Shown here piece by piece: positions 36,966 to 48,490 of a DNA stretch of 64,000 nt. The DNA lies in assembly GCA_029959195.1 (NCBI GenBank), contig CP114119.1, positions 434,001 through 498,000 of the forward strand. The letters run 5' to 3'. Positions within the stretch are counted from its first letter, which is position 1. Every line of letters begins with the position of its first letter. The DNA comes from Dictyophora rubrovolvata (lineage: Eukaryota > Basidiomycota > Agaricomycetes > Phallales > Phallaceae). The position numbers were made by a program, and so were the translations under genes. The notes beneath the pieces were generated by a model, which was not told where the DNA came from, searched no databases, and saw nothing but the letters and a program-made list of their open reading frames with translations.

Positions 36966-37239
36966 TCTGGGACCCCTCTGTCGATCCATTCCACTTGTTG
37001 ATAACGCCTCCTCTTAGACAGATATTATCATCTAATGTCTTATCTTGAATCTCATACGAGTAGAGAGAATTTAAATGCAAACATAATACATTGATATGTA
37101 TATTCCCAAAAGTATCGTTAAAGCTCTGGGCAAGACCCTGTTGTTCGTACGTTCAGCTTGAACCTGTATTCTTGTCTCCGCATACGCTTATGAATCTAGG
37201 AGATTGAAATGATATGCCTTTATTACTAACGTACATAAC

Positions 37240-38215
37240 AAATTAGCCTCCTCCAAAGTTCTAACAAAAGCTATGTCGCAGGATAGATGGGAAGGACTTG
37301 AACCTAACTCAGCCGCAAAAACCTTCCGAGCCATCTTCAGTTCAAGCCATATAGCACCCACCACCAGCTGAGATTGGCTTCGGTCAAGCAGTTTCTCTAT
37401 TGATATAACTACGTCTCTTCTGAGAGAGCTTGCCGTCTGATAGCCCATGCACTTTCACTGTGAATGCAAACAAACACAAATCAGACACATCTGCACGATT
37501 ATCAGTGGTGCGATTACGGAAGACGTACCTGTACAAGGTCGATAGGTCATACTTGTGCTCGCACGTACACGCGTAAACGGTTTGCTCTTGTACGAACTTA
37601 GAACTTTCTCTCCAATTGCCGAAAGTACGGGTTTTGAAGATATATCTGCTGCTTTCGTTACTGCTTGACATGATTGTTTGGTGTTTAAGGCACTTGTCTT
37701 TAAGTCCATCGATAATCAACAAGGCTTAATCGCATGGAAGTCCGCACCTCTTCTGAAGTCTGTTCGCTAGCATTTCCTTGCTTTTGGGTTGAGTCTACAA
37801 AAAAGACCAAATCAGGACGCCGATGCAGATTTTCATGAAATGAAGCGGATCAAATACCATTGTCTTTCTCCGCTAGAGCGATAACACGAGCAGGGCAGGG
37901 CAACAAGCAAGGACCGTTCTCTGCCTCTTATTCAGAGTAATGATGTACTTCGTTTTTGTGCTTTATATTACGATGGAACCTTTTTTGGTTTGAGACTGAA
38001 GAGCAACTGATCTACATAAGCGATTCAACGGGGTATAGAAAAAGTGATACAAACTGCGCGTCAAGAGCTTGTGGCCTTTCCTTTATCAAAGCAAATAGGC
38101 ACTTGAACGATGAGACCCAACATCGGTGTTAAGATCCCATATCGCCAAGATCACTTGTGCGTTCGATGAGAGAGAATGTCTGCACTTAGGCTAAAGTTGA
38201 CTCGGAGCAGGAGGA
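37240..38215 (-). pseudogene. Degenerate, intron-bearing copy of DNA ligase I
   Basis: Minus-strand relic of the ligase gene found at 44438-48144, with pieces in the same order. 37260-37370 recalls the segment [18 protein letters not shown] (here AIWLELKMARKVFAAELG). 37520-37720 matches the adenylation region: DNA words such as GTCATACTTGT and TAAACGG(C/T)TTG(T/C)TCT are shared, but the KYDGER active-site motif is destroyed. 37850-37960 matches the DNA-binding-domain exon (TCTTTCTCCGCTAGA and GAATGATGTACTT-like words). 38160-38215 matches intronic sequence with GATGAGAGAGAATGT. Shared intron sequence shows a DNA-level duplication, not a retrocopy. Stops, shifts and internal deletions leave no usable frame. 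It sits just after MPC1. Confidence 0.8.
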
Positions 38216-41200
38216 GTTGTCATAGCACCAGTCGAAAAACATCTGAAAGTTCGGAAGCGTGCCGGGTGATCTTAGTTTGCACCGTCAGAGTGCCATGCCG
38301 GAAATGAACGCAGAATACGCCAAGCATTCAAATGTCTGTGGTGATCCCGCGATGTGGGAAGGACTTTTTGTGAAGGACTTGACTTGTTCGGCGGATTCGA
38401 CGCACTGATCCAAGGTTCTACATAGGAGGAGGGAAGAACGATGTAGACTTTTCCAAGAGTTACAAATCGCTGCTTTCAAGACATAGAATTGGGACCAGCG
38501 GAGTCAGCTTCCGGAAGGACGTGGAGCCTGAGGCTAGGAGCGTGGACGTTATCTTTGAATGTTGGCCATTCATATTGATCAGCCCTATTCAAAAATTTTA
38601 ATCTTTTCATCAAATTGCTCTTGCTAAGTTTTTCACAATGAAAGTTTTGGTGGAGTCGACTGTGGTGTTCACTAGAGGTTGGTGAAGAACGCAGCAGAGC
38701 CAAAGCAGAGCGCTTAGTGCAGGCGCCTCGAGCTCGACAGTTGACAAGCGCGAATTCTCTTGCAGCATCGATTTTTGTGCATTATGAAACACTTTCGAGC
38801 ACTATTATAGCGTGGACATCGATGTCACCAATCTGTAGGAGCGAAAGTAACTCGGCGCGCATTCTCTCTCCTTCCATATACCATTACAATTGCTGCTGCT
38901 TCTGCTGGAAGACTGGAAAGCTGGAACATTAATAGAAAGGACGAATCAATACGTGAGGTAATATGGGAGGAGACGGTCCCTGTCGATGCGCTTGTCGATT
39001 CAGAGGTTGTTGCAAATTAGGATGAAACCAAGGTGTTGTTCTAGAGTTCGGCATCGGGCAGCTATCAACAAGAAAAGATGGTATGATAAATTGCTCACAA
39101 GTATGTCTTACTACCTTTCCTTTTGTAACTATCAACGGGCGGACGCCCGGAGGCATTACCAGGGGCCCATTGAGGGCTGCAGTGGTTTTATGACTGTGAT
39201 CCAGAACACTTTAAGGATTCAGACAGCAGAATCTGAATACAAGTATGAATACATACCCGAAGACTTACAAAATTGTGGCTCTAAACTAATAGGGAGGAAA
39301 TAATGCGTACGTTCAACTGTGAAGGTGGTTTTACAAGGTTGTCGAAGCAGGATGCTTGCGATCTGAGAGACACCATAGCATAGGAATGTAAGTCTACCAT
39401 ACTATTCAGACGATGACCCTCGGTTTGGGTGTCGTACTTCAGGTTGCAATTCCATGGAGAGTAATATACTGTTAGAGGTTGACAAAAGACTCTTTTCAGT
39501 AAATGGTCAGTAAGCGAATTATCAATAATATTCGCCCCTTGGGTGTCAATGCCTTTGAAAGCCCACCCAATTGCTCTCTCTAAACCCTGTAATCCGCTGT
39601 CTTTTGAGGGGCGGAGCACTTGGACTAAGGGAGTCAGCTTCGATCTTTGTGTGCGTGCACTATTGTTGCTTTCGTTTGCACAAGGAGGACGCCTCGCCCC
39701 CAAGGGTGGAAGCTCTGATGTGGCATTCTGAGTATCATGATTCAGATTGAATGTTGAACGTCGGATATATAAATCTGTAGACTTTCGAGCTCTCCGATTG
39801 CACTTTTCTCCTACATTATTGCTAAGTTTTCTTGTAAAAACCTGGGTTACGACTCGACTCGGAGGTTTAATACTAGTAACATGGGGAGCGACGTGCTTGA
39901 AGTTGGTCGCGTTCCACTGGCAGTTACATATTACTTGGCTGCAGTTCTTTTACTACTGAACGGTAAAAGTGACAAGTGTAAGCTTAAAATATGGGGATAT
40001 TTGGTAGATTTTACCAATTCATATTTCGTCCAACGTCGCGCAAATAATCCTGCCTGTTGCCTGCCCGGTGCCTGCCAGTCTCCAAAGCCACAAAAATTGA
40101 TTTTTTTTGAGAAACAAGCTTATATCGCCTGCTATATTTGTATCAGTTCATTATGTACTTGGCGGTCATGTGTGGCAAACCAAGCGATTGAGCAGTAAAG
40201 GTTACATGATAATCTTTAAAAAAGTTTGACCATTGTTGGAAAAAACAGTGGGCGGCCACCTGCTAGTACCAAGTCACGACTTCTTATTGTAATATACTCG
40301 ACAACGTTATTCAAATTTTTTGGAAATAAAATTGTTCAAAGAGCATGCGTTAAGTTATGTAAATGCGTAGAATTATTTACGTACTAAATACAAAATGACC
40401 AGTGATTTGCCAAAGAGTCCGGCTGCCAGGCTGGCTGCAGAAGTATCAAAGCAGTAATCGTTGCTTTGAAGTTTGGAGTTCTGAATTAAAGATAGAAACG
40501 CTTGGGACTCGCATAGAACACATTTCTTCCTTTCACAGAATGCTGATTAACTTAAGACTCGGATGAAAACTGACATTGCTTCCATAATACTGGCTATTAC
40601 AGCAGGATGTATGATCACGATCTCAACGGGCTAGCCGCAAATCATGTCGTGACTCGCGGATATAATACGCCGATAATATAATGAAACGAACCGTGATATT
40701 ATCGTGAGTGGTTGACAATGCTGAGATTGTTGCCAATATTGGCCCTATTCATTTGGCAATAGAGTAGTAGTGCCGATGGCATCATTTTAACCGGTGTCAC
40801 CTTTTTTTAATGATGTAGCCTGAGGAATTATCCGCATTCAAACAAGGTTGAGAGCCTTGTCAAAAAAATTTGCGCATATACGTAATACATTGAAGGAAGT
40901 ATGGTCTTTCGAGCATGGAGGTAACGTTGGGAGAAATTGTTCACCGATAAGAAATGTCGTTGTACAGACGGTAGTGTGAGATCGATGATCTACGAGTTGC
41001 CTTCTTCTTCCTGTCAGGATGCTCGTGTCCATTAGCCCCACAGGAGGTTCAAAGAGTCCGTTATGAAATAATTCAGGACGATGGAAACAGCATTGAAGAC
41101 TGGGATTCATTTAGTGGATTCTGAATTACTCGACAGGCTTTCGGTAATGACGAATAAATCATGATGTGGAAAAAATGGTAAAGATCAGAATTGTGGTGCC

Positions 41201-41950
41201 AACCAAAAGATCGATCTTCTCGTTGGTTTAACGTCGGTCCGAGCATGGCATGTCGCTTGTAGACATGTAGTTACAGTATGCTTTCAACGTTTCGCCTGAA
41301 AAACGCAGGGACTATCGGAAGCCTTTGCCAAGTTGTGTCAAACGCCAGTTTAGAGTACAGAATGCCCAACCCTATTAGTATTTAATTTGGAGCATTTGTT
41401 TGTATCACTTGACGACTTTGGAACGATTTTCAACACGTACTGGTATTGTGGCATCATGAATTGAAGATGAAAGTTAATAGAGATATTATTGGGTTATGGC
41501 GGGGGGTCATCCTTGGTACGACTGTTGAAGAAGTAAGTAGTTTGTTCTAAACGCTAGATCCACTTCACAGTATTTTGGAAAATAGGTTGGTATGTCACAA
41601 CCCAGAATTTAGCACGATAACCACTCACCAGTCAATGAGCAAGCGTACATGGAATCCATTTCCGCATTGTCATAATTTTATCCCTAACACCATTATATTA
41701 TCAGCCTTTTGCCTCGTTGCGGCCATTGTCAATTTGTAATCTCACCCGATATGGCAAAACCTGAATATCTCGCACGAGACAAATTAAATATCACTGGTCA
41801 TTTGAACGAAACCCCCCCCGCATGTTAATGGCTCGTAATTCAGCCTTGACAGTCCTGACGAGTATAAAGGGACATGGTCAGAAAAATCTCTACAGCAGAA
41901 CAGACACTTCCATCGTCTCCTAGTCTATTATTACATACATTCAAGAACAA
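38216..41950. other. Intergenic region without recognisable gene
   Basis: About 3.7 kb. Several minus-strand frames of 60-140 codons (38476-38703, 39281-39703) and a plus frame (38986-39303) show no family resemblance. GC-rich short repeats of CCTGCC type near 40,050-40,080 and CCAGGCTGGC near 40,425 recall transposon ends but do not pair well. Confidence 0.4.
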
Positions 41951-43505
41951 ATGGCCGCACTCAGAAGCTCAGCTATCCGATCAGCGTATGTGATGCTGTT
42001 CTGTATGTTTGGGTAAATACGCAATTGCTAATCTTTGAACTTCCAGTTCGGAAACTTTCGGAGGTAGCACCACCATTGGCAGCGCCAGCATCCAACAAGC
42101 CGCTAGTAACCTAAGGTTATTACTTTGAAAACGCGCACATCTACTTAGTGAGACTTACTATTTTTCTTTACAGAACTTCCAAGACACAAGCCAGTGAAAC
42201 TGTACGTTCGAGCACCGTCCAAGCTCAAACAATATAGTTAGTTGTTTGCTACCCTGAACTACCCATTTTTTCCACATACTGATACTATATTTAACCAAGT
42301 GTTTCTGGAGGGGGTAGCGAGGTTGCAGGCACCACTACGTCCCTTACCATGGAGGCTTCTTCCGACAGGTTAGTCAACGGATTTTTCAATTGTCCATAAT
42401 AATGAGCTCACCAATCAAAAAAAGCGAGACCTTTTCTTTTGTACCATGGATGAAATTCCAAGTTGTGGCCATCCCCCAGCCAGATGTTATGGCTCAAAGC
42501 CTGTTCCTCAAGGGTATAGTCGAAGAGGTCAAGAGAAAGACTACAGAGGAAGTTATCAAGGAGGTTCAGGAACAGCTCGTGTCGCAAAAATCCTTAGAGG
42601 ATTATAATGCATTATAAACCTAAAAAAGGTTGTCAGACGCCGAGGGGGTTTATAATTGGTTTATAATCATTTCAAGGCTCCAATAAACCGCCAGCCATGT
42701 TTATAAACTAAATCAGTGGTTTTTTATACATTGTAACATTTACTTATGTAAATCATCTTACTCCTGTTTTTTTTTAACTTTGTTTTTTTTTCAAACAGAA
42801 TCACAAGTCAGAGTAGCTTTCAAAAAAATTATATTGAACATATATATGTACATAGTCTATATACGCTATGAAAGAGCGTAATTACCACTGCTACTAGACT
42901 AATCTACTGCTGCTGCTACTACTAAGACTACTAAGACTAAGACTAAGGCTAAGACTAAGACTAAGACCAAGACTACTACTAGACTACTACTACTGTACAT
43001 ATGACGAATACCACTAAGTGGGGCAACATGACCGACTTGAAAATGAACGAAGTCCCGAGTTTATATGGGAACCTGATCTTGCGCACAGACCATCCTCTTT
43101 TTTGTGCGATTCAAGACGTTCAGAGATTAGCCGATGAATGAGTTTTTAGCCGATCACAACTCAGGCGAAGTTGCAGGGCATTCATTGGAGATGGGACCCG
43201 AAAATAAAGGTACAGGGGAGAAAACTAAGCTCTATACATCGTGAAATTGAAAATAAATGCAAAATTAATTTCACGTTGGGTAAATAAACCCGATTTGAAT
43301 TATAAACCCCTTTCGATTTTTGCGACACGAGAAAGAAGTGCAGCGCATGGTTGAGACTTTGAAGAGCACTGTGACTTCAAAGCTTGATGCCATTGACACG
43401 ATTTTCACCGAACAGTTCAAGGAATCTATCAAATTGATAAAGACCACACAGACCGTCCCTCAGACTCTCAGTCTTTTACCCAACGGGTCGTTTGCTATGG
43501 CATGA
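41951..43505 (+). CDS. Small coiled-coil protein gene interrupted by a TIR element
   Basis: Unrecognised family. Exons with consistent phases: 41951..41985, 42047..42115, 42174..42236, 42300..42368, 42425..42578, 43332..43505; 187 residues. The N-terminal 80 residues are Ser/Thr/Gly-rich (GGSTTIGSASIQQAASN); FSFVPWMKFQVVAIPQPDV is the most conserved-looking part; then come long charged helices, KGIVEEVKRKTTEEVIKEVQ and VQRMVETLKSTVTSKLDAI, predicted coiled coil. The fifth intron is 753 nt, against 56-63 nt for the others, and coincides with an inverted-repeat element. If that intron is not removed, the protein stops early at 42617 after LEDYNAL. No signal peptide or membrane span. Function unknown; exon chain is my inference. 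Confidence 0.65.
42576..43331. mobile_element. MITE-like element with terminal inverted repeats, possibly an introner
   Basis: The ends carry a perfect 17-bp inverted repeat: CTCGTGTCGCAAAAATC at 42576-42592 and its reverse complement at 43315-43331. The similarity continues inward for about 19 more bases (13 matches; GGATTATAATGCA against GGTTTATAATTCA). Length 756 bp, no transposase frame, so non-autonomous. Inside lie a perfect palindrome (42602-42617), T-rich DNA and a CTAAGA-type microsatellite. I find no clear target-site duplication. The element sits inside a coding gene and its ends provide GT at 42579 and AG at 43330-43331, so it may be spliced out. Superfamily not assignable from the ends alone. 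Confidence 0.7.
42905..42993 (+). repeat. CTA/CTAAGA microsatellite
   Basis: Tandem trinucleotides (CTG, CTA) pass into about ten CTAAGA-type hexamers and back to CTA units, inside the TIR element. Confidence 0.85.
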
Positions 43506-44437
43506 TTCAGACTAAAGCCATTTTCTCAGGTTTATCAATTCACTTGTGCTTCGGTAGAATGTCCGGCTTGTCCGTGTTTACTTTATATAAATCTAATTAT
43601 GTGCATAACTATACACATGAGAAGAATAGTGAACAACTGAATGCACTCTTTTAAACATTGCTTAAGAGAATGGCGGACCCCGTATCCTCACATCAAATTG
43701 TGTTATGTTTATATATATTCACAGAACAAATTCATGCGCTTGAGAATGAAATACATGGGGAAATGGCTCACAACAAGTGATATCTAATAGCAATAAGCCT
43801 TGATCAATCCAAAGCTTTTGGTTCGTTGCTCTCTGAGTTGTTATCGTTCCTCAATTTAGAGAAAAGTTCAGTGGGTACGAAGCCTCGAAAATTATAACGT
43901 ATACAGGATCAAGCCACGTACCAAGTCCACGGAATGTCCTTCGAATGCGATTGCAAGGTAGATGTAAAATAGGACGCAAGATCCCTTCTCGAATCGTAAC
44001 TCCCAAATACTATCTCCTTATCCGGTGTAGAATCTTCGTTAAAATTGAGTCCAGCTTACGATCGCAAACAAGAAGTAAAAGACATTACTGACATAGATTG
44101 TCAGTCAGGCCTAGTGAGGTTGTATATAGGAGGTCTGAATATCGGATAAAAAGCTGCTTTCGAACGTGCATGTAAAATATACAGTGCACAGCGATTCATT
44201 GCATAAACAAAGTGTTGTTCGAATAGTAAAGTGACTTGTTGTTCGCGCCTTCTGTTCGCTGCGTGTAGCACAAAAGCGTACTCTGTACGTGGAACCAATC
44301 AATGAGGCCGGCCGGGAAATTCCGAAGGTGCCAACTAGGGCGCCTGGGTCTATGCCATTGCGCAACTAATGCTCTTGACAAAAAGTACACATATTACACA
44401 AACATTGAAACATTGAAATGTATATCCCCAATAGTTA
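43506..44437. other. Convergent intergenic region
   Basis: About 930 bp between the coiled-coil gene and the 3' end of the ligase gene. Short open frames only; no feature recognised. Confidence 0.5.
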
Positions 44438-47400
44438 TCACCAAAACTCGTCGTCCCCGTCGTCTCCTCCTTTCTTCTTTTTGCCTTTACTCTGAGCAAG
44501 CGCTTGCCGTCCATACATCTCTGCAATCTGTAATTAATTTTCAAAATCTCGTCAATCAAAGTCTATCCGTATATGTGTAGTTGGAATCTTACTTGTTCTG
44601 GTCCGGTTGCATCATCAGCATCCTTGTCTTCTCGTACTCTTAGGAAGCGAGGAAAACGAAGCGATATGCCCTTGTCATCAACCTGCAGCACACCAGATAA
44701 ACCAACAAGCATACTCAAAAAAAGCAACATACCAAACCCTGAGCCGCAGTATAAATAGGACTCAAACTCAGATCAGCTGTAAGAACTTCCCAAACAATCT
44801 TCGGCTCAAACCATATATCAGGCTTAGCACCGCCGACTTTGATATCCCCTCGAACTTTGCTTTGCTCGAGCGGCTTCAGCGTTGTGTAATGTGACTGCAG
44901 CATCTCATCTGAGAAACCAGTACCGATCTTGCATATCGTTTGGTATTCTTCAAGGTCGGCATCGTAGCATGCCAAAAGGAATGCGCCGTAGACGTTGGTT
45001 CGCTTTCCTTTGCCGTAGTATCCGCCTACGACGACCAAATCCAGGGAATCGCCCACTCCTGCCAAGTAATCTTTTTTGACCTAAAGGGCAACTACTGAGA
45101 ACCTTTTGTTGTTCTAAGGACGATAGACGGCCTAACCGACCTTCAACCAATTCACACTACGTCGACTAGGTTCGTAATAACTGGCTTCAGACTCTAACAT
45201 CTTAACCATAAGACCTTCGCAACCGTCTTTGACACTTTCTTCTAAGAAAGTCTGGATTTCATCAACAGTCTCACCGTCTGATGCCTTTGCGAATTGAAAT
45301 TCCTTATCAACAGCTTGAAAGTGCTCATACAGAAGCCGTCTTCGGTCTCTCAGCGACCTTCGCAGAAGAGGCTGTCAGACTTATCAGTACACACGCGCAG
45401 CGCAGAGTATGCATCTATACACATACCTCCCCATTCAAATAAAGCAAATCAAAACCAAAAAGACAAACTTTGACTTCAATATCCTCAAGCTTGACATCTT
45501 TCCGCTTTCGTTTAGATAGCTCTTGAAAAGGCAGTAGCCTTCCGGTCGACCGCTCGATTGCAACAGCTTCGGCATCCAGGACGAACGACTCAACGCCTTC
45601 TTTAATACACTAGGTTTGTTTCAGCCCACCGCGAGCATCATCATAACACACTCTATATGACATACCCGAGGTATTTGTTCAACTAAATCCGGATACTTCT
45701 TACTCATATCTTCAGAGTTCCGGCTGAACACCGAGAGTGTGCCATCCGATAATCTATGTACCTTGAATGCGGACAAGCATTAATTTAGACACAATTGTAC
45801 ATAATACCATTCACACAAACCACGAAAATACATACCTGGGCACGCTCTCCGTCATACTTGTATTCACACGTAAACGGCTTGTTCTCAAACCGGTCCAAAA
45901 CTTCTCCGATTGCTTTGGTGGGTTTTGCAAGCATAGGTTTCAAAGGTATACCTGCTCTTTTCGTTAGTACGTTTCTTGTATCATGACTAAAAAGGTATCT
46001 ACTTGGTGTTAAAGAGCATTTGTCCTTCAATCCGTCGATGCCGACTTCTAACAAGGATGGAATAACAAGATCATAGGAGGGCAATTCACTTTGTACCAGC
46101 GTCAGTCGTAAATACTGAGCTCTGTGCAGAATCCAAAGCATTGAACCTACCTATAAACAGACTTGACAACCTCTGCACCTTCTTCAAGTCTACTCGCCAG
46201 CTTTTCCTCACTCCACTTCTTTGAATCTTTCAGAGGAAGTCACGTCAAAATCGCCAATCGTCACAGTCCTTTAAGCTATGAGATGGATCATTACCTTTTT
46301 CTTTCTCCGCTAGAACGATAGCATGAGCAAGCGCGACAAGCACAGAACGTTCAGCGTTTCCTATCCGAAGTTTGCCTTCCAAACTTCGAATGATGTACTT
46401 TGCTTCTGTACCCTGACACGAGGCCAGAAGTTTAGTTATGATAGAGACCTTTTTCGCTTGCGACTAGAGTAACAATCGGTATGAGAAACGCAGTGAAGTA
46501 ATAGTTAGAATGTGGTACAAACTGCGTGTCCGGAACTTAACGCTATCTCTTTCAAGTTTTTGAACACCTGCGGGACTGTTAGAGGTTTCATTTTAAAGAT
46601 CGTCTTTTGGCTGTTTTTGGAGTTCTAAAAGACTCGGCATTAGGCGTGCGTAGCGTTGAGGATCAGAGTAAACACAGACCTGGGCGACAAGACCCAAATC
46701 ACCTTCTTTCTTCAAATCGGCTTTAACAGTAGTATTACTTCGTCCTGTCGATTCACAGATAGCTTTGACAAGTAAACTTTCGCCAATGCCAAGTTCAATA
46801 CCGACATAATCAGGACTGAGCTGTGTTGCATATGCATTAGTAAGGTCAAAACGGTCAAAGTCCACGACGCGACATCGCACGCATTACGCACACGGTTAAT
46901 GCAAAGGTATACAGCGTGGAGTAGAGATTCTGTATCGCCTGGAGCACTGCGCTGAATTACGAGTAAGAAAAATGTTGTGAGATATGATGTTTTTTCAATT
47001 CGTTTGGTTGTGCTTTCGATGAGAGAGAATGTGTGCGCTAAAGCTGAGTAGGGTACTCTACTACAGAGTTAGCTAAGTTATTTAGAGCAGGTAGCCACAT
47101 ACGGTGTGCTGTGCTTCCATCCACCATTGATATCAACTTCGTCTTTACGCGATAAAGCCCACTCCGCACTGAGATAGACAAACGTCAGTAATGTAATGTA
47201 TAGAAGGGACGTGGACAGACCTTTTAGTTGCAACAGCACCTTTGATAGTTCCGGCTTCCTCTTCCTCTTCTTCTCCTTCATCTTCTATTTCTGGTTCACC
47301 TTCTTCATCTGCAGAGCTCTCATGACCCTTTTCTCTCTCGCCAACAGGACTGCTGGCTCTTTTCGATGAAGACGGAAGAACGCTTGATGTCGGTGTCTTT

Positions 47401-48144
47401 CCTTTAGCTGTGGGCGGTGATGACTGACAGACAGATAAATTTGTGGAAGGAGCTGAGGAAGGTTGGTTGGTTGTTCTGCTAAAGTCGGATGGACAAAGTG
47501 AGACGTACGCTTGGCAGGCTCTTCTTCGTCTGAGTCTATGACGCGTCGTTTTTTGGATTTAAAGTCACCTTGATGACGTTTAGTATTAAAGTAAGATATG
47601 GAATCACATATAACGCGTTAAACGCGTGGCTTCCTACCTTTGGTAGATACCTCCGGTTCACCATTCTCCAGCTTTCGCTTTGAAGAGGAAGCTAGCGTCG
47701 CGCTTCAATTACGTCGCCTTGGCAAGTTAAGAACACGTACATTCGACATCCATATTTTTTCTCCCTCTATCTTTGACAAGAGGTTTGGACTCTTCCGGAG
47801 CATCTTCCGACTTAGTCTGAGTCTGGGTCTCTCCTTTGCCCACCACCTCCGAGTCTTTTGCAGGTTTCTTCTTCTTGTTCCACATTTCTTTCAGACTGGC
47901 TTGCTGCGGCGGAGCAGATTTCGCTCCAGGAGGCATCGTAAAGAATGCACCCTAATGAATCAGAGAAAGGGATTGAAGTGTTAATGGGCAAATGGGTTTA
48001 TGCCAAGTGTAGTACGCGAATTTGTCTTACGAGCGTCTGTTGGCGACCCATTCTGTGTTGGAGTGCGGTAATCGGGAATGGGAGGAGATGTTGGATCGTT
48101 CTTCTGGAATAGGTCTTTAGGATGTAGTTGAATTGTAAAAGCAT
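44438..48144 (-). CDS. CDC9: DNA ligase I, replicative (probable nuclear and mitochondrial forms)
   Basis: ATP-dependent DNA ligase that seals Okazaki fragments and repair nicks. About 14 exons. The N-terminus, formed by splicing 48031..48051 to the exon starting at 47951, reads [16 protein letters not shown] and contains a textbook PCNA-binding PIP box (QQTLGAFF); QASLKEMW soon after may be a second. An in-frame ATG at 48144 adds 31 residues with four Lys/Arg and no acidic residue, like a mitochondrial presequence. A low-complexity linker follows (acidic runs near 47,230-47,330). DNA-binding domain: [17 protein letters not shown] and [11 protein letters not shown]. Adenylation domain: [12 protein letters not shown], then the active-site Lys in [12 protein letters not shown] near 45,840. 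Later motifs: [38 protein letters not shown] and [11 protein letters not shown], then a basic/acidic tail ([16 protein letters not shown]). All motifs present, so functional. Confidence 0.95.
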
Positions 48145-48490
48145 AAAGGATTTCAGACGTTGGGTGTCATTTAGTTTTCGGGGACGCCGAGAGAAACGAG
48201 CGCGCAAGTGAGAAGAATGGGATGGGTACCAGCGGAACTTTGAAGTCTTAAGAGAAAAGAAAGTTTTTTTTTCACTTAGTAGTTCAATTATGATAACAAA
48301 AATCGTGGTTGTTGTAAAGTACAGCTCAGGATTCTATTAGCATCGCTGGCACTTGGTGGGGCTGGAGCGCTCGGCAATGTCCGAGCGCGCTTAGCTAACC
48401 CGCCAAATAATGGGGACTCATGTACAGTTTTTCGGTAATTTCGAGTCCGACTAACCACATCCCCTCAAGACAGACTACCCTCCGGCCGCG
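48145..48490. promoter_or_regulatory. Divergent promoter, ligase I / uS17
   Basis: About 350 bp between the two start codons (440 bp if the ligase starts at 48051) must hold both promoters. It contains a T-rich run (48266-48273) and GC-rich palindromic sequence (GCTCGGCAATGTCCGAGCGC, 48369-48388). No consensus site assigned with confidence. Confidence 0.5.

Noticed and set aside
40040-40450. Possible hAT-like element ends (CCTGCC words near 40,060 and CCAGGCTGGC near 40,425)
   Set aside because: The two ends do not align well as inverted repeats and I find no 8-bp duplication.
42900-42995. CRISPR-like regular repeats
   Set aside because: It is a simple CTA/CTAAGA microsatellite with no spacers, in a eukaryotic genome.
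28325-44437. LTR retrotransposon or virus-derived sequence in the gene-poor stretches
   Set aside because: No reverse transcriptase, integrase, protease or capsid-like frame and no long direct terminal repeats were seen.
48145-48207. Extending the ligase N-terminus to the open frame beginning at 48207
   Set aside because: The codon there is TTG; the first in-frame ATG is at 48144.
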